This document shows, piece after piece, positions 35,988 to 56,645 of a stretch of 64,000 nt of DNA. Both the position numbers and the translations under genes were made by a program. This stretch comes from Brasenia schreberi (taxonomy: Eukaryota; Streptophyta; Magnoliopsida; Nymphaeales; Cabombaceae), in NCBI GenBank assembly GCA_036023115.1, contig JAYKKT010000040.1, positions 2,973,501 through 3,037,500 of the forward strand, read 5' to 3'. Position 1 is the stretch's first letter. Each line of letters begins with the position of its first letter. The notes under the pieces are model-generated. The model did no database searches and was not told the DNA's origin. It saw nothing but the letters and a program-made list of their open reading frames with translations.

Positions 35988-38060
35988 ATGACTGGGAATT
36001 GTCATAAGCATAAGCCTTTATCTCTTTTTAGGGTTGTAAGGGCCCTAAGGGGTGTTATATGCCTAACAGTTTTACTTTCGACCGCATTTATGATGCTAAT
36101 TTACTTGAGTGTTGTTACTGCTGCCCTCTTGAGACTGTTCAGTGTGCACTATAGCAGGAAGGTGACATCCTTTTCTTTGGCAAGTGGTTAGCATTATGGC
36201 CTTCACTGTTTGAGAAATTAAACCAGACCAAAGTTATTTTGTCTGGGGATACGGTAACTTTAATACTTTGTAGTTTTTGTCCTTATATGTACAGAATTTC
36301 ATCCCCTTTTTTCTTATGGCTATTCAAACTCTGAGTTCCTTTGTTCTACTAGGGTCTCGCTTTTGTACTTTAGTTGGTTTTACTTGTAAATTTCTGTGTT
36401 CTTCCATCACTGAGATTTGAATATTGTTCATCAAAGTTGAATGTGGCTCTTAGCTTGGTACTTTTCTTTTTTTGGGTTTTCTTTGGCTTCAACTGGTTAA
36501 CCTTTTTCATTATATCTTGCATGAGGTGGTCACTCTTAGTAATTATTTTACTGTTCATATATTCAATGACTAGATAACTCTAGATCGGGTATCTTATGTA
36601 TTGCTAATCAATTTCATTGAATATAACTTTTTTAAACCAGACCCTGGGAATGTGCATTTGAACTTCATGGTTTTATACTTTGATACGCCTGTTTGTCAAA
36701 TGTTTCTATTCCTTGTTCTAGATTATACCATTGTTGTACATGTCAGTTTACATAATTCTTCAATCTCGATTCATAAATTAGTGTTCTTCTTGGTTTCATT
36801 GGCAGTGAACAGAAGTGCATAAGGAGCCAAAAGTTTGCAAAGGAGAAAGGTTTTCCTGTATTGGAACATCTGCTTCTTCCAAAGACAAAAGGTGTCACTG
36901 CCTGTCTGGAGATCTTGAGAAATTCCTTAGACGCAGGTTCTGTTTCTTTGAACCTCGATATCAGTCGTTAGTTATCTTTGCTAATCGTGTGCAATTTTTT
37001 TGTTTCCTCTGCATGCATGGTGAGGCGGTACATGCTCTTTCTCTTTGTTTCTCATGCTTGGTCTGGCGCTTTTGCTTGCTGAGTTTCTCGGTAGACTTGC
37101 CCTTCTCTGGATTCGCTGTTCAAAAGACCGAGTTGTATGACATCCCATCGGGCATCCAAACTACTCTTATTTCACCCCTTCTAAAGTGGGGGTTCTGAGA
37201 TCAACTTCATGGAAATTGTGAAACGAAAAATAGAAACGCGTCGAGCTGAAATAATCACTGTAACTGATATGTTCGTCTATGTCTAGTAAGAACCTCCTTG
37301 CTATCAATTCAAGTCTGCGTTTTCTTTCTGGAATAGGTATGTGGTTCCCGGTTGGAATATGTTGTGTTATTGACATGCTAACATTAAGCCCACTTATTGC
37401 GCTTGGATTTCATTCTTTAACAGGCTGTCTTTTCAAGGATCAGGAAGCTAACATTTATTTAAATATGAAATCCAATCAAGTCAGATCAGAGTGTAGGTGA
37501 CCTGTGAGAGACAAATACCGAGCTTTCTTTATGAGATTAGCAGCAGGGGTGCCCCTACACTTTCTCAACGTAAAAAGATCAATTATATAATAACTATATC
37601 TACTTTCTTTGAATGCTGTGTTAAGACTCTTATTGGTCATTCCGATGATGTGGAACTTCTGAAGCTATTTATTGGACGATTTTCTGCAGTTTATGATGCA
37701 ACCATTGCTTACAAGCATCGGTGCCCATCTTTCATGGATAACGTCCTTGGTGTGGATCCTTCTGAAGTTCATTTCCATGTTTGCTGCATCCCGCTGCATG
37801 AGATTCCGGCATCAGAACCTGAAGCTGCTAGTTGGTTGATGAACAGATTCCAGCAGAAGAATGAGGAATGACCTACTTTCAGATTTTGGGTAGTTTTCCA
37901 CAGCAAACACTGGAGCACGATCTCTCTACGTTTAGATGCTTGGCGAATTTTGCCTTTGTCATTACCCTAACCAGTATCTTCACAGTCCTAACCTACTTTT
38001 CTCCATGGTTTAGATTGTATGCTGCATCAAGCTGTGGTTTTCTCATTTCTATGACATTTT
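35988..38060 (+). pseudogene. LPAT4/5-like lysophosphatidate acyltransferase pseudogene
   Basis: Three recognisable exon blocks remain. 35988-36253 gives the N-terminus with a membrane segment (RALRGVICLTVLLSTAFMML) and then, after a 1-base loss near 36170, [20 protein letters not shown]. 36806-36936 gives [20 protein letters not shown] and [20 protein letters not shown]. 37690-38060 gives YDATIAYKHRCPSFMDNVLG and DPSEVHFHV, then a stop at 37869. The C-terminal membrane region continues in another frame (FPQQTLEHDLSTFRCLANFA). The exons that should carry the catalytic HxxxxD box (NHRTEVDWMY) and the substrate motif (PEGT) are missing between 36254 and 36805. The intact family acylates lysophosphatidic acid in the ER. 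This copy cannot make a working enzyme. Confidence 0.85.
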
Positions 38061-38369
38061 AACATACGGCCCAAACCTTTGTTTGGCCGCAAGAAATTTT
38101 AGTTATTTCTAGCTGACTTGTAATTTGAGTTCGTTTCAGCGTAGAGCTTCAATAGGTTTACTTGCCCTTACTACATTTCTCATTGCTTGTTGGCGATATG
38201 AAATATCTGTGTTGTGTCTGGGGCTCTTCTCTCTAACAGTTTCCTTTTTCCAGTGAAAAACTAACATCTTTGGCAACTGAGACTAGATGAAGTTGTTGGT
38301 TAGTGTGGTGCAATCGTTTAATTGTAGACATGAATCCGGTTCGGGGTGGCATAAGATCTTCCTTTTGGG

Positions 38370-38465
38370 GTTGATTGCTAATATCGAACAAGATCGAGCT
38401 CAATGTCGACTTAGTATCCATGTAGCTGATCCCACTTAGTGTGCCAAGGGCTTGGTTTTGGTGCC
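38370..38465 (+). mobile_element. RTE LINE 3'-end scrap
   Basis: TTGCTAATATCGAACAAGAT followed by TATCCATGTAGCTGATCCCA and AAGGGCTTGGTTTTGG matches the terminal part of the local RTE, with divergence. It overlaps nothing coding. Confidence 0.6.
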
Positions 38466-38771
38466 TGGTTCCTGGTGCCACAACTTGATTAGTGGACTGT
38501 ATGGTCTTGAGAAAGAATATCAATTTACATCATCGTGAAGTGGGAGACCTGTTCCGGTTGGGAAACAAGCAGTGGTTAGCACCCTTAAAGCTTTGAACCG
38601 TTTTCATTTTCTACAACAGCGTGGTTATTTTTTGTGCTGTTCCGATTCAAAATCTTGATTTTGTCGTATTTGGTGCTTTCATTGCTAAAATTATATGATT
38701 TCTCTGCTCAAAGTTTCTACATATTCATTATTACCAAATGTCTGCATGTGTAATAGTTTGGTGGTCTTCAT

Positions 38772-38916
38772 CAAGAGAAAGAGGAAGACCGGAAAAGTGT
38801 TGGAAGAACATGCTGTGATTTTTTTGAAGTTAATTGCTAATATGGCACAAGATCGAGTTCCATGGAATCAAATAATCCACATAGTCAACTCCCGGAAAAG
38901 GCTTGGTTGTTGTTAA
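38772..38916 (+). mobile_element. RTE LINE 3'-end fragment
   Basis: AGAGAAAGAGGAAGACCGGA, AAAGTGTTGGAAGAA, TTGCTAATATGGCACAAGAT and GGAAAAGGCTTGGTTGTTGT follow in the same order as the last 150 bp of the RTE at 18.4 kb. Confidence 0.75.
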
Positions 38917-40834
38917 CGTTCATCAACACAAACATGGTTAAAGCTTCAGTGGACAATGTGTCGATCTGGCTTGGATGGGTCTGGCCATTGGCTGCTCTCT
39001 TTGTGTGGGAGAGTGTGTGTGGACTGTTGCAATATCACATGCTCTTTTAGATCATATCCTGTTGAACTCTACTATAGTATCCAAGTATGAGGGATCCATG
39101 GCCACTGTTTAATAGTTGTGATCACTGACCCGATTCTAGGTCATGTTATGGGTTGGGTCATCCCATGTAGATTCAGGTGCAAGTTGCACGAACACAACAA
39201 CAACAAAGATCCATTTGGAATTTGGAAGTTGGGAGTTGTGATCGCTGGTATCATGGTATGAACCCAGATCCATTTGGAAGTTGGGATCCGGGTCCATCTC
39301 CTCTTCAATTAACCACACGGTGGTAGCTGGCACACAAGGCCCTCTAGAGGCCACCACCACCAGCAAAGCCAAGTACCAATAGATTCACAACTTTCATGCA
39401 ATCAATTATAGAAGTGAACATTCATAAATTTCTCATGAAGAAACAAAACTTGGTGATCATGACCCATCCCTAAATACACCACCAAACTTCCTCTTCCTTC
39501 AACCTTGCTTGCCTTCTGGCGGAATTTGTTTCCCTTTGATGCCTCTATCAATATTCAATCGATAGTTTTTCTGCTTTTACTCTCTATGTAATTGGAATGG
39601 GCTGAGATGTCTTGAGTTCTGCAGTAGAAATCATCGTGGATGTAAAGATTAGTAGTATTATTCTCAGATCACCAAGGCGCTGACTGTTGCACAGTCAATC
39701 ATGAACATCTCCAGTAATAAAAGGAAGATGTTGAGGTGAATGTGTGATAACACAAGGGAAACGGGGTTCCACAGTAAGATTATTGGAATGAGTTTTGTGG
39801 TCAGTAGAACATAAGAAGAGATAGATGTGATTAAGGCGGGTTCAATATACGCCGGAGTTTTTACGCAATCACTGATTTATCGCGAGTCAACTCGCCGTCA
39901 TCTTTAAAATTGTAAACTCGTAAAATTTTACGTTCTAAGATAGCGATTTTAACTTCTATTGTATGACCCAAGGTAGACAAAGAATGCAAGAATATGGAGA
40001 AAATCCCACTAATGTAGGAGAAAGCTTCGATTTCATTTTGGCAGATAGTGGTGGTCAGATTTGCAGTCTTCTCACTTGAGGCAAAAGAAAGTTTGTTTTT
40101 CCTTTCACTCAATAGAATGAAAAGATGAACTTTAGGTCTATCAGAGAAAAATCTTGTCCATTAAAGAATTGGACTTTTGGAGATTACAGTTCGGAAGTTT
40201 TTTGTGGATCTATCAGCTTAAACTCATGCAAACAGAGGGCATATGCTTCTTTAGGTATTTTTGGATATCTTTGTCGACCATGCATTTTTCCGTGCTTCCA
40301 TGTTCAAATTCTCTTTCCTTTGATAGTGCTTCGTCGGAATCTACCAGCCGATTCAGACACCTCGGTATCATTGCTTTGTCAAAGGCTTGCAAAGTGTTGA
40401 TCCTCTGCACTGATCAGCAAAGTTTCTGCTGAGAAGACGTGATTTAAACAAATGTTAAGGATTTCTACAAAAGGTCGCTTTCAGTTGCTTGCTATTTCAA
40501 ATTTAGATGGAAAGAAAGATGATTGACATGTCGACGTCACCCGAATGTGTGGATGAGCAAGTCCAAACCTTGCATATTAGAAGCCAAAACCGATTTCTTT
40601 AACGTGCGTTTTCATATGTTTCTTTTGGAAAGATTTAGTTTTAATTGATAGTGGCACTTATCTGCCACTTTCTGACGATAAATCTTGCTCCATTCGAAAT
40701 GAATACAATTTCTTTCCCTGTTTGAATGAAGCATAACAAAGCAGGTCGTGAAACAGCACTTTGTAGTTATCTGATGAGTAACGAGTTGCAGGGTATTTGT
40801 AAGTTTCTCAAAAGAATTGCTTCCTTACTGCTCA

Positions 40835-40875
<41 letters not shown>

Positions 40876-42250
40876 AACATTGATTTCAAGCTATTTCATC
40901 CACATAATGCAGTGGAATTGATCAGGTTGAAAGATCAAGTCTTGGGAACCACTGAGTATTTTTTTTCCCTTTTCGTCACGTTGGAACCGCTGAGTTTGGA
41001 CTTGGATCAATGATTTCTTCGTTCCTTTCATCATTCGATTAATGGCTGCAGTTACATCACTCTCCTGAGCACGGAGAGTTCCTCTTTGAGAATGTCAAAC
41101 CATAACTGTTCAATGCATCTTTCCTTCTCTGCAATCAAAGCTTTGAACAAGTTCAACTTGCTGCCATGATCGACCTAACTCATACTTGATCTTTCTTAGC
41201 GGAAGGTGACTATCGTTATGCTTAAACCAACCCTACCACACACACACAAATATATAAAGATGAATGGCTGCACCACCCATAAGCTTAGCTAAGAGTCTTC
41301 TGAATGAGAATATGGCTATGCGGAAACGAATGAAAGGCTTAGTTATTGTTGTTGTGAATGGGACGGTTTTAGATGTAGACGATCGGTAAAGCTTCCTCCG
41401 TGTTAAGTGCTGCTTTCATGGAATGATCCATAAATCCATTGGCGTTCTTCCCCCTTTTATCTTCTAGAAGGAATTTAAAAATGAAGAGGCTGTGTTGCTA
41501 AACAACGGGTCGCCCGCAGTGTTTCGAGAAGCAAACCGGGTAGCTAGATCACTTTTATTTTCAGCCAACGGTCAAGCACCCGAATACTTTTCTGATCATG
41601 GCCAACCAAAGAAGAGTTCCCGCAATTAAAGCAGATTAAGCGTGAAAAAGTATTCCTCGTTTTTTAAGTCTCTACATTTGATTGAATTTCTCTTAAAAAA
41701 GAATAATAATATATGTCTATTTATATATTAGACATATATTTAGTACATATAACGAATATAATCTTCTATTATATATTATATCGAAGCCGGCTTGGCAGTT
41801 TGAACCACAAACGAGCTGAACCTGAAACCCGGCTAACAGTCGGAATGAACTGTTTTTCTAGTAGTGTGGCCATGTCTACTCAGTCTTAAACCATGACACG
41901 GTTCTTATTTGCATTGATCTAACAAACACAAACAGATGCTAGCTAGATCTGATTGTGGATGTGTTCTCTATCAAGTTTAATAGATCATAAAATTGAGAAA
42001 TCTTTGCTCTCAACTTATGGGCAAAGATTTTCACAGAATGTGGCACGTTTACGGCGAATATATCAAGATAATCATGATGATGATGGCTAGTACAGTAAAA
42101 TACGGTTCTACCACCCACTGCCAGAAAACACACATATTTATGATACATTTGTCCTTTTTTTTCCAGTCATTACCTGTCACCATGTGAGAAAACGGGTAGA
42201 TGGAACGTGCAATAAGATGAAGGTTTCACTTGCCCCACTCTCTCTTACCT
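38917..42250. other. Intergenic, ANS upstream region
   Basis: No gene recognised. It contains a (CT)n(CA)n microsatellite at 40833-40874 and a short RTE tail (AAAGGCTTAGTTATTGTTGT) at about 41335. MYB-type motifs such as CCAACCAAA (about 41604) exist upstream of ANS but are too far away and too common to assign. Confidence 0.5.
40833..40874. repeat. (CT)n(CA)n microsatellite
   Basis: About 9 CT units followed by about 12 CA units. Confidence 0.95.
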
Positions 42251-42260
42251 CTATATAAGG
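42251..42260 (+). promoter_or_regulatory. Putative TATA box of ANS
   Basis: CTATATAAGG lies about 140 bp upstream of the ANS start codon, at a sensible distance for a plant promoter with a leader of about 110 bases. Confidence 0.6.
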
Positions 42261-42393
42261 GACATTTGTGTGAACCAAGGCATGTCATAAGCCAATTAAG
42301 CACCAAGTTGGTGCTTAGCAATCGACCTATTGTGTACTTCAATTCGCCATAGTGTGCCCAGTGAATTGCATCCGAGTTGTAAGTTCAGTGATC

Positions 42394-44145
<1,752 letters not shown>

Positions 44146-44374
44146 AGGAAAGAGGTTTCAAATGTCCGCCATGGGTTTCATTCGGTCTTTTCTATGGCTT
44201 CCTTTCCTTTTAATCGTGAGGGCTCTGAATGATAATGGTTCTTTTTCTGCGTATATGTCCTTCAGTTTCACTCGTGAATAAGTGCAGCAGTATGCTTTGT
44301 CAGTATGAGTTCTTACATGTAAAAGTTTTTCTTTTTGCTGATCTTGATCCAAAATAAAGAAATTCTACCAGATA

Positions 44375-44455
44375 CACACCCCGGATATCGAACTCATAAC
44401 TTTCCACTTGCTGAGTCAACCCCCGGCCGAGTGAGCTATTGCTCATTGTACTGCA
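44375..44455 (-). mobile_element. tRNA-derived SINE
   Basis: On the minus strand, ATGAGCAATAGCTCACTCGG (box A) and AGTTATGAGTTCGATATCCG (box B) are followed by GGGTGTGT. It lies 230 bp downstream of ANS. Confidence 0.65.
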
Positions 44456-45678
44456 ACAGCTAGATGCGCTTAACATGGCCTATTTGCTCGAGCATAAAGA
44501 CTGCAGGGAAAAGAACAATAAATCATGATCTTGTTCTTTGTTGATGACGTGAACAAAGATGAGAACGAAGAAAAGACATCGAAATGGTGAGCACAAATCC
44601 ATGCAGCTGATCGCACGTTGTTCGTTTGAAGCCTTGGTTTTTGAAACGGTTTTAGTGTATAATTTGCCAGAAATCATGTTTCTCTAATGGAGATGTGATG
44701 AATCATTAAAAATATAAAATTTATGGTGGGTTGATAATTTGAAGTCTAAAATCGTTATGAGAGTTGGTGGGGGCAAATAAGCAGGTTGGTCATATGCACA
44801 GTCAATATTCATGACAAAAAAGAAAGGACTCAATTTAAATACATAAAGCCAAAATTGCTCTTATCGACCTCAACCTTAATTCCAAGTCGGTAGCGTCTAT
44901 TCTAGACGAGAGTTTAAGTGAAAGTAGTGAAACTCAAAGGACGTCTGCAGTTACTATTTAAGTGTTCACGCACAATATATACTAGCACCTTTAACAAATC
45001 TCAACCATTTATTTTTTTATGATAAATTATTAAGATTTTAATCTATAAAAATATATGTATTTTATTTACATGCATACTTTTGCTTTTTAAATTTTAAATC
45101 TCAACTATCTATCACATAAAATAAATAGTTAAGATTTATTTGGATTTACTATCGCCTAGGATACCACTAGTCTCTCTCTCTCTATAAAGACACTTGTACA
45201 TACTAAAAAACTTAAGTAGTAACAAATCCAGAAATTTCAACCATTCACCTTTGATAATAAATATGCATTTTAAATTTTAAATCTCAACTATCTACCACCT
45301 TTGATAATGAACAGTATTGGAATCTAAAAAGCAAATGTGTACTTTTTATAATTACACTTTATTCACATCTTTTGCTTTTGATCTAAATTTTTTTAGATTT
45401 ACTTATTTACTAGCACTTAAGTGGTCTACTATATACTAGTTTCTCTGTGTGTAAGTTCTATTCCACCCAAAAAATAGATATACTCATAGCTTTGATTTTC
45501 AAAAGACCGTATTCCATGTAACATAGGGTTGGGTGGGGACTGTGGGGGAAGACTTCAACAGGATGCAGCGGCTTCTTGCTACCCATATGGACATCACCTT
45601 CAAACTTTCACATGACCAAGGAGGAATTCATGAGGCTTGCATTGGTGGCATCATGGCAACGCTGCCCGAGGCGGATTC
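44456..45678. other. Intergenic AT-rich stretch
   Basis: No gene seen. The phrase TTTTAAATTTTAAATCTCAA occurs twice (about 45086 and 45268), indicating a small local duplication. The segment 45533-45678 has an open frame without family motifs. Confidence 0.45.
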
Positions 45679-45693
45679 GTTCACTAGATTACT

Positions 45694-48600
45694 AACAAAC
45701 AAAACAACAACTAAGCCGTTTCCCATACTAGACGGGGTCGGCTACATGGATTCTTTGTTTCCACATATCCCTATCGTGTGTCATGTTAGTAGTTAACACC
45801 CAATAAACTAGATCATTCTTTATTGTTTCTTTCCAACACTTTTGTGGTCGTCCTCTACCTCTTTTAATACTTTCCAAAATTAGTTTTTCTAACCTTCTTA
45901 TAGGTTCTTCTTTTGATCTTCTTTCTATATGTCCAAACCATCTTAAACGATGTTCTCTCATTTTATCCTCTATTGGTGCCACTCGTAATTTGTTTCTAAT
46001 AACCTCATTATGTATACGGTCTTTTCTTGTATGACCATTCATCCATCTCAACATCTTTATTTGTGTCACAGACATCTTTTGTACATGTTGATGATTAACT
46101 GCCCAACACTCAGAACCATAAAACATGGCAGGCCTAATTGGTGCTCTATAATATTTACCTTTTAACTTTAATGATATCTTCTTATTACAAAGAATACCTG
46201 ATGCTTCTCTTCATTTTAACCAACCAGCATTAATTCTATGTGTAACATCTCCATCAATTCTTCCATCACTTTGAAAAATTGAGCCTAGATATTTAAAACT
46301 TTCCTTTTGGGGAATGCAATGTGTGCCAATTTTAATTTTCATGTCGTCTGAAGTAACCAAATGATCAAACTTACATTCCATATATTCTGTCTTTGTTCTA
46401 CTAAGTCGGAGGCCTTTGCTTTCTAATGTTTCTCTCCATAGTTCCAATTTTCTATTAACTTTTTCCTTAGACTCCTCCACTAATACAATGTCATCTGCAA
46501 ATAACATACACCAAGGTACTTCATCTTGAATATGTTTTGTTAACTCATCCATCACCATTATAAATAAGTATGGACTTAAAGTTGATCCTTGATGTAACCC
46601 AATATTAACTTGAAAGAAGTTTGTCGTTCCTTCATGAGTCCTCACACATGTTCTTGCACCATCATACATGTCTCTTATAAGGTTAATATATGTCAATGGG
46701 ATATCTCTTTTTTCTAAAGTTCTCTAAAGAACCTCTCTCGGTACCCTATCATAAGCTTTTTCTAGATCAATAAATATCATGTGAAGGTCTTTCTTTTTTG
46801 CTCTAAAATGTTTCATAAAACGTCTCAAAAGGTGAATTGCTTCAATACTAGATCTGTCTGACATGAATCCAAATTGGTTCTCTATTGCACTTGATACTTG
46901 TCTTAACCTACGTTCGATAATTCTTTCCCATAATTTTATAGTATGACTCATTAACTTGATACCTCAATAATTCGCACAATTTTGAATGTCTCCCTTGTTC
47001 TTTTATATGGGTATAAGTGTACTTGCTCTCCATTTCTCGGGCATCTTTTGGTTTTTCCATATTTCATTAAATAGTCTTGTGAGCAAAGTGATTCCTATTT
47101 CTCCTAGTATTTTTCAAACTTCTATAGGAATATTATCTTGTCCTACCGATTTACCACCCTTCATATGTTTAAGAGCCTCTTTCACTTCATTCTTTTGAAT
47201 ACGTCAGTACAAATTATGGTTTATATACTTTTCTGAGTTGGCTAAATCTCCTAAACTAATACTAACATCTTTATTTTCATTAAAAAGATTATAAAAATAG
47301 TTTTTCCATCTATTTCTTATATCATCGTTTGCCACTAAAAGTTTTTCATCCTCGTTTTTTATGCATCTAACATAATTAAGATCTTTAGTTTTCTTATCTC
47401 TAGCCCTAGCTATCCTAAAAATATCTCTTTCACCCTCTTTTGAGTTGAGTTTTTTATATAAGTCCTCCCAAATCTTAGCTTTTGCTTCACTAACGGCCTT
47501 TTTCGCTTCCTTCTTTGCTTTCTTATAAGCTTCTAAAGTTTCACTAGTTTTCTTGGCATAATGTAATTTGTAACATGCTCTCTTTGCCTTGATTTTATTT
47601 TACACTACTTCACTCCACCACCAAGCTTCTTTTTGTGCCGGTACACCTCCCTTAGATACCCCTAACACATCTTTCGCTACTTTTCTAATATGTATAGCCA
47701 TATTGTTCCACATATCATAGGGTGTGCCAACATAATTCCAAACATCTTCTTGAAGGACTTTCTGTTTAAATATATCTTCTTTCTCGCTTTTGAGGTTCCA
47801 CCATTTAGTCTGAATAGCTCGATGCACTCTTTTCTTCTTTGTCTATTTTTTTATTTGTAAATCCATAACTAAAAGTTGATGTTGGGTGGTTAAGCTTTCT
47901 CCTGGAATTACCTTATAATCTTTACAACATACTCTATCTTTTTTTCTACAAATAAAGTAATCAATTTGTGTTTGTGATAAGCCACTCTTATAAGTAATTA
48001 AATGTTCATCTCATTTTTTGAAGATTGTATTGACTATAAAGAGATCAAATGCCATAGCAAAATTTAAAATCTCCCTACCTTCCTCGTTTACATCCCCAAA
48101 ACCAAAATTTCCATGAATCCCTTGATATCCTAATGTCTCTTTACCGACATGTCCATTTAAATCTCCTCCTAAACAAATCATCTCCCTTTGTGGAATCTTT
48201 TAAAACACCTTATCAAACTCTTCCCAAAAAACTGTCTTTATACTATCTTCTAGTCCTACTTGGGGTGCGTAAGCACAACCTATATTCAAAACCTTTTTTT
48301 CTAACACTAATTTCAACGTCATGATTCGATCACCATACCGTTGTATATCTACTACACTCTCCTTTAAATCTTTATTTATGATAATACCAACTTCGTTTCG
48401 AGCCTTTTCTTTACTTGAGTACCATAATTTAAAACCTATATCCTCTATCTCCTTTGCTTTTTTTCCAATCCATTTTGTCTCTTGTAAACATAGAATATGA
48501 ATCTTTCTCCGAATCATAGTATCTACCACCTCCATTAGCTTATCGGATAATGTTCCGATATTCCAAGAACCAATACGAATCTTATTATCTAGGACTAGCT

Positions 48601-48973
48601 TCCTTACCCCCCCACATCCATCCATAATCAAAATGCGGAGACTCTCTCTGAAAAATTTTCACTACATTCGAACGACAATATAGCGGGACTAACTTCTTTA
48701 CCCACACTTGTCCATGATATGGAAACCCTCTGCAATTGATTCACTACATTCGGGCGAAAATGTAGTGGCCCTTGCTTACTTCTTACTGCATTCGGGTTCT
48801 GCAACACGTCGCTAGGCGGGGACGCCCCAAAGTAATGCTCATAATTTTTGTAATCTATGTTATAAAAATCCGACGAAGTTTTACGCTGACTGTCGGAAGC
48901 CTAACACAACCCTCCTCCTTTATCCGGGCTTGGGACCGGCAATGCAAGGGTGATCCTTTACATGGGCGGAGTT
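45694..48973 (-). mobile_element. Nearly full-length RTE-type LINE, about 3.28 kb
   Basis: A 15-bp target-site duplication with one mismatch flanks it: GTTCACTAGATTACT at 45679-45693 and GTTCACTGGATTACT at 48974-48988. Read on the minus strand it has a 5' untranslated region (about 48640-48973), an endonuclease (48200-48631: RIGSWNIGTLS, LQETKW, YAPQVG), a linker (WWNLKSEKEDIFKQK), a reverse transcriptase (about 46211-47200, with FIDLEKAYDRVPRE, LHQGSTLSPYLF and FADDIVLVEE), a C-terminal region (RPAMFYGSECWAVNHQHVQK), and the tail AAGAATCCATGTAGCCGACC ending in a TTG-rich run. Several stops interrupt the ORF (about 46725, 46965 and 47110), so it is dead. It sits about 200 bp past the BSK1 stop codon. 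Confidence 0.93.
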
Positions 48974-49192
48974 GTTCACTGGATTACTGAAAGACCATAA
49001 ATTCTCGTGCAAAATATTTACTTGACCCGGTCTGCAAGAATGAAGAACGCAATCCATTAAGGAGAAACCCGCCTCATCGACTTTACATTCTTGGGAAATA
49101 TAGTTTTCGGAGCGAATTTCATGATACTGTTTCTTAGTTGCAAATGGCAAGTTACAATGGAGTAGAAACAAAATGAAAAATGACCATTGCTT

Positions 49193-55975
<6,783 letters not shown>

Positions 55976-55987
55976 TGGTGGTTATTC

Positions 55988-55990
<3 letters not shown>

Positions 55991-56046
<56 letters not shown>
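55991..56046. repeat. (GT)n(GA)n microsatellite in BSK1 leader
   Basis: About 6 GT units then about 21 GA units, beginning 16 bp upstream of the BSK1 start codon (CT on the coding strand). It probably lies in the 5' untranslated region. Confidence 0.9.
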
Positions 56047-56049
<3 letters not shown>

Positions 56050-56514
56050 GTGGTGGTGCTAAGAACCGACAAGATACAGAGGAGAGAGGGTGGAAGGAGA
56101 ACTCAACACATGAACAATCAAAGCAAAACAGTCTGTCTAAAAGAGACTAGTTTGCGCATTTCTGTGCTCTACTTGTTGGCGAGGAAATTAATATTAAATA
56201 CCACCATTGATTTGTGGGGAAAACACATACGATCTGACCTCATGCAGCCGTCACGCACAATCGTGTCCCTCTGCGCTCATCGATGCACGAGAGAAAAGAA
56301 AAGCCAAAACAAAACAAAACAAAACAGATCCCATTTTTAAATACGAGAAGATCTTTCGATGGAAATCATAATGCCCCCACCCTCTTCATTTTTGCCGCCA
56401 TAAATATTGCCTGTTGTGTTTACATCGCTGTGATGCAACGGTTCAAACTAGCGGAAACCCACTGTTTCTTAATTATTCTAAATGATTTTTCTTTTTCTGT
56501 TTAAGCAAAACAAT

Positions 56515-56645
56515 TTTCTGGCGAAGTACACCACCGGAATTCGGATCCGACCCAACTAATCCGGTAATAGCCGCGCAGCCCACTATGAGGGTAATGCTTT
56601 CCCATTTGCTCCATTCACAAGACTCGAACTCGAGATATTGCTTAA
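56515..56645 (-). mobile_element. SINE fragment of a second family
   Basis: On the minus strand, ATCTCGAGTTCGAGTCTTGT (box B-like) is followed by AAAGCATTACCCTCATAGTG, GGCTGCGCGGCTATTACCGG and GGGTCGGATCC. This layout, with a CATAGTGGGCTGC block, differs from the other SINEs here and resembles a family I have seen in several dicots. Name not assigned. Confidence 0.5.

Noticed and set aside
45533..45678. Small plus-strand protein beginning MGTVGEDFNR
   Set aside because: No family motif, and its C-terminal part runs into the LINE tail, so there is no support for a gene.
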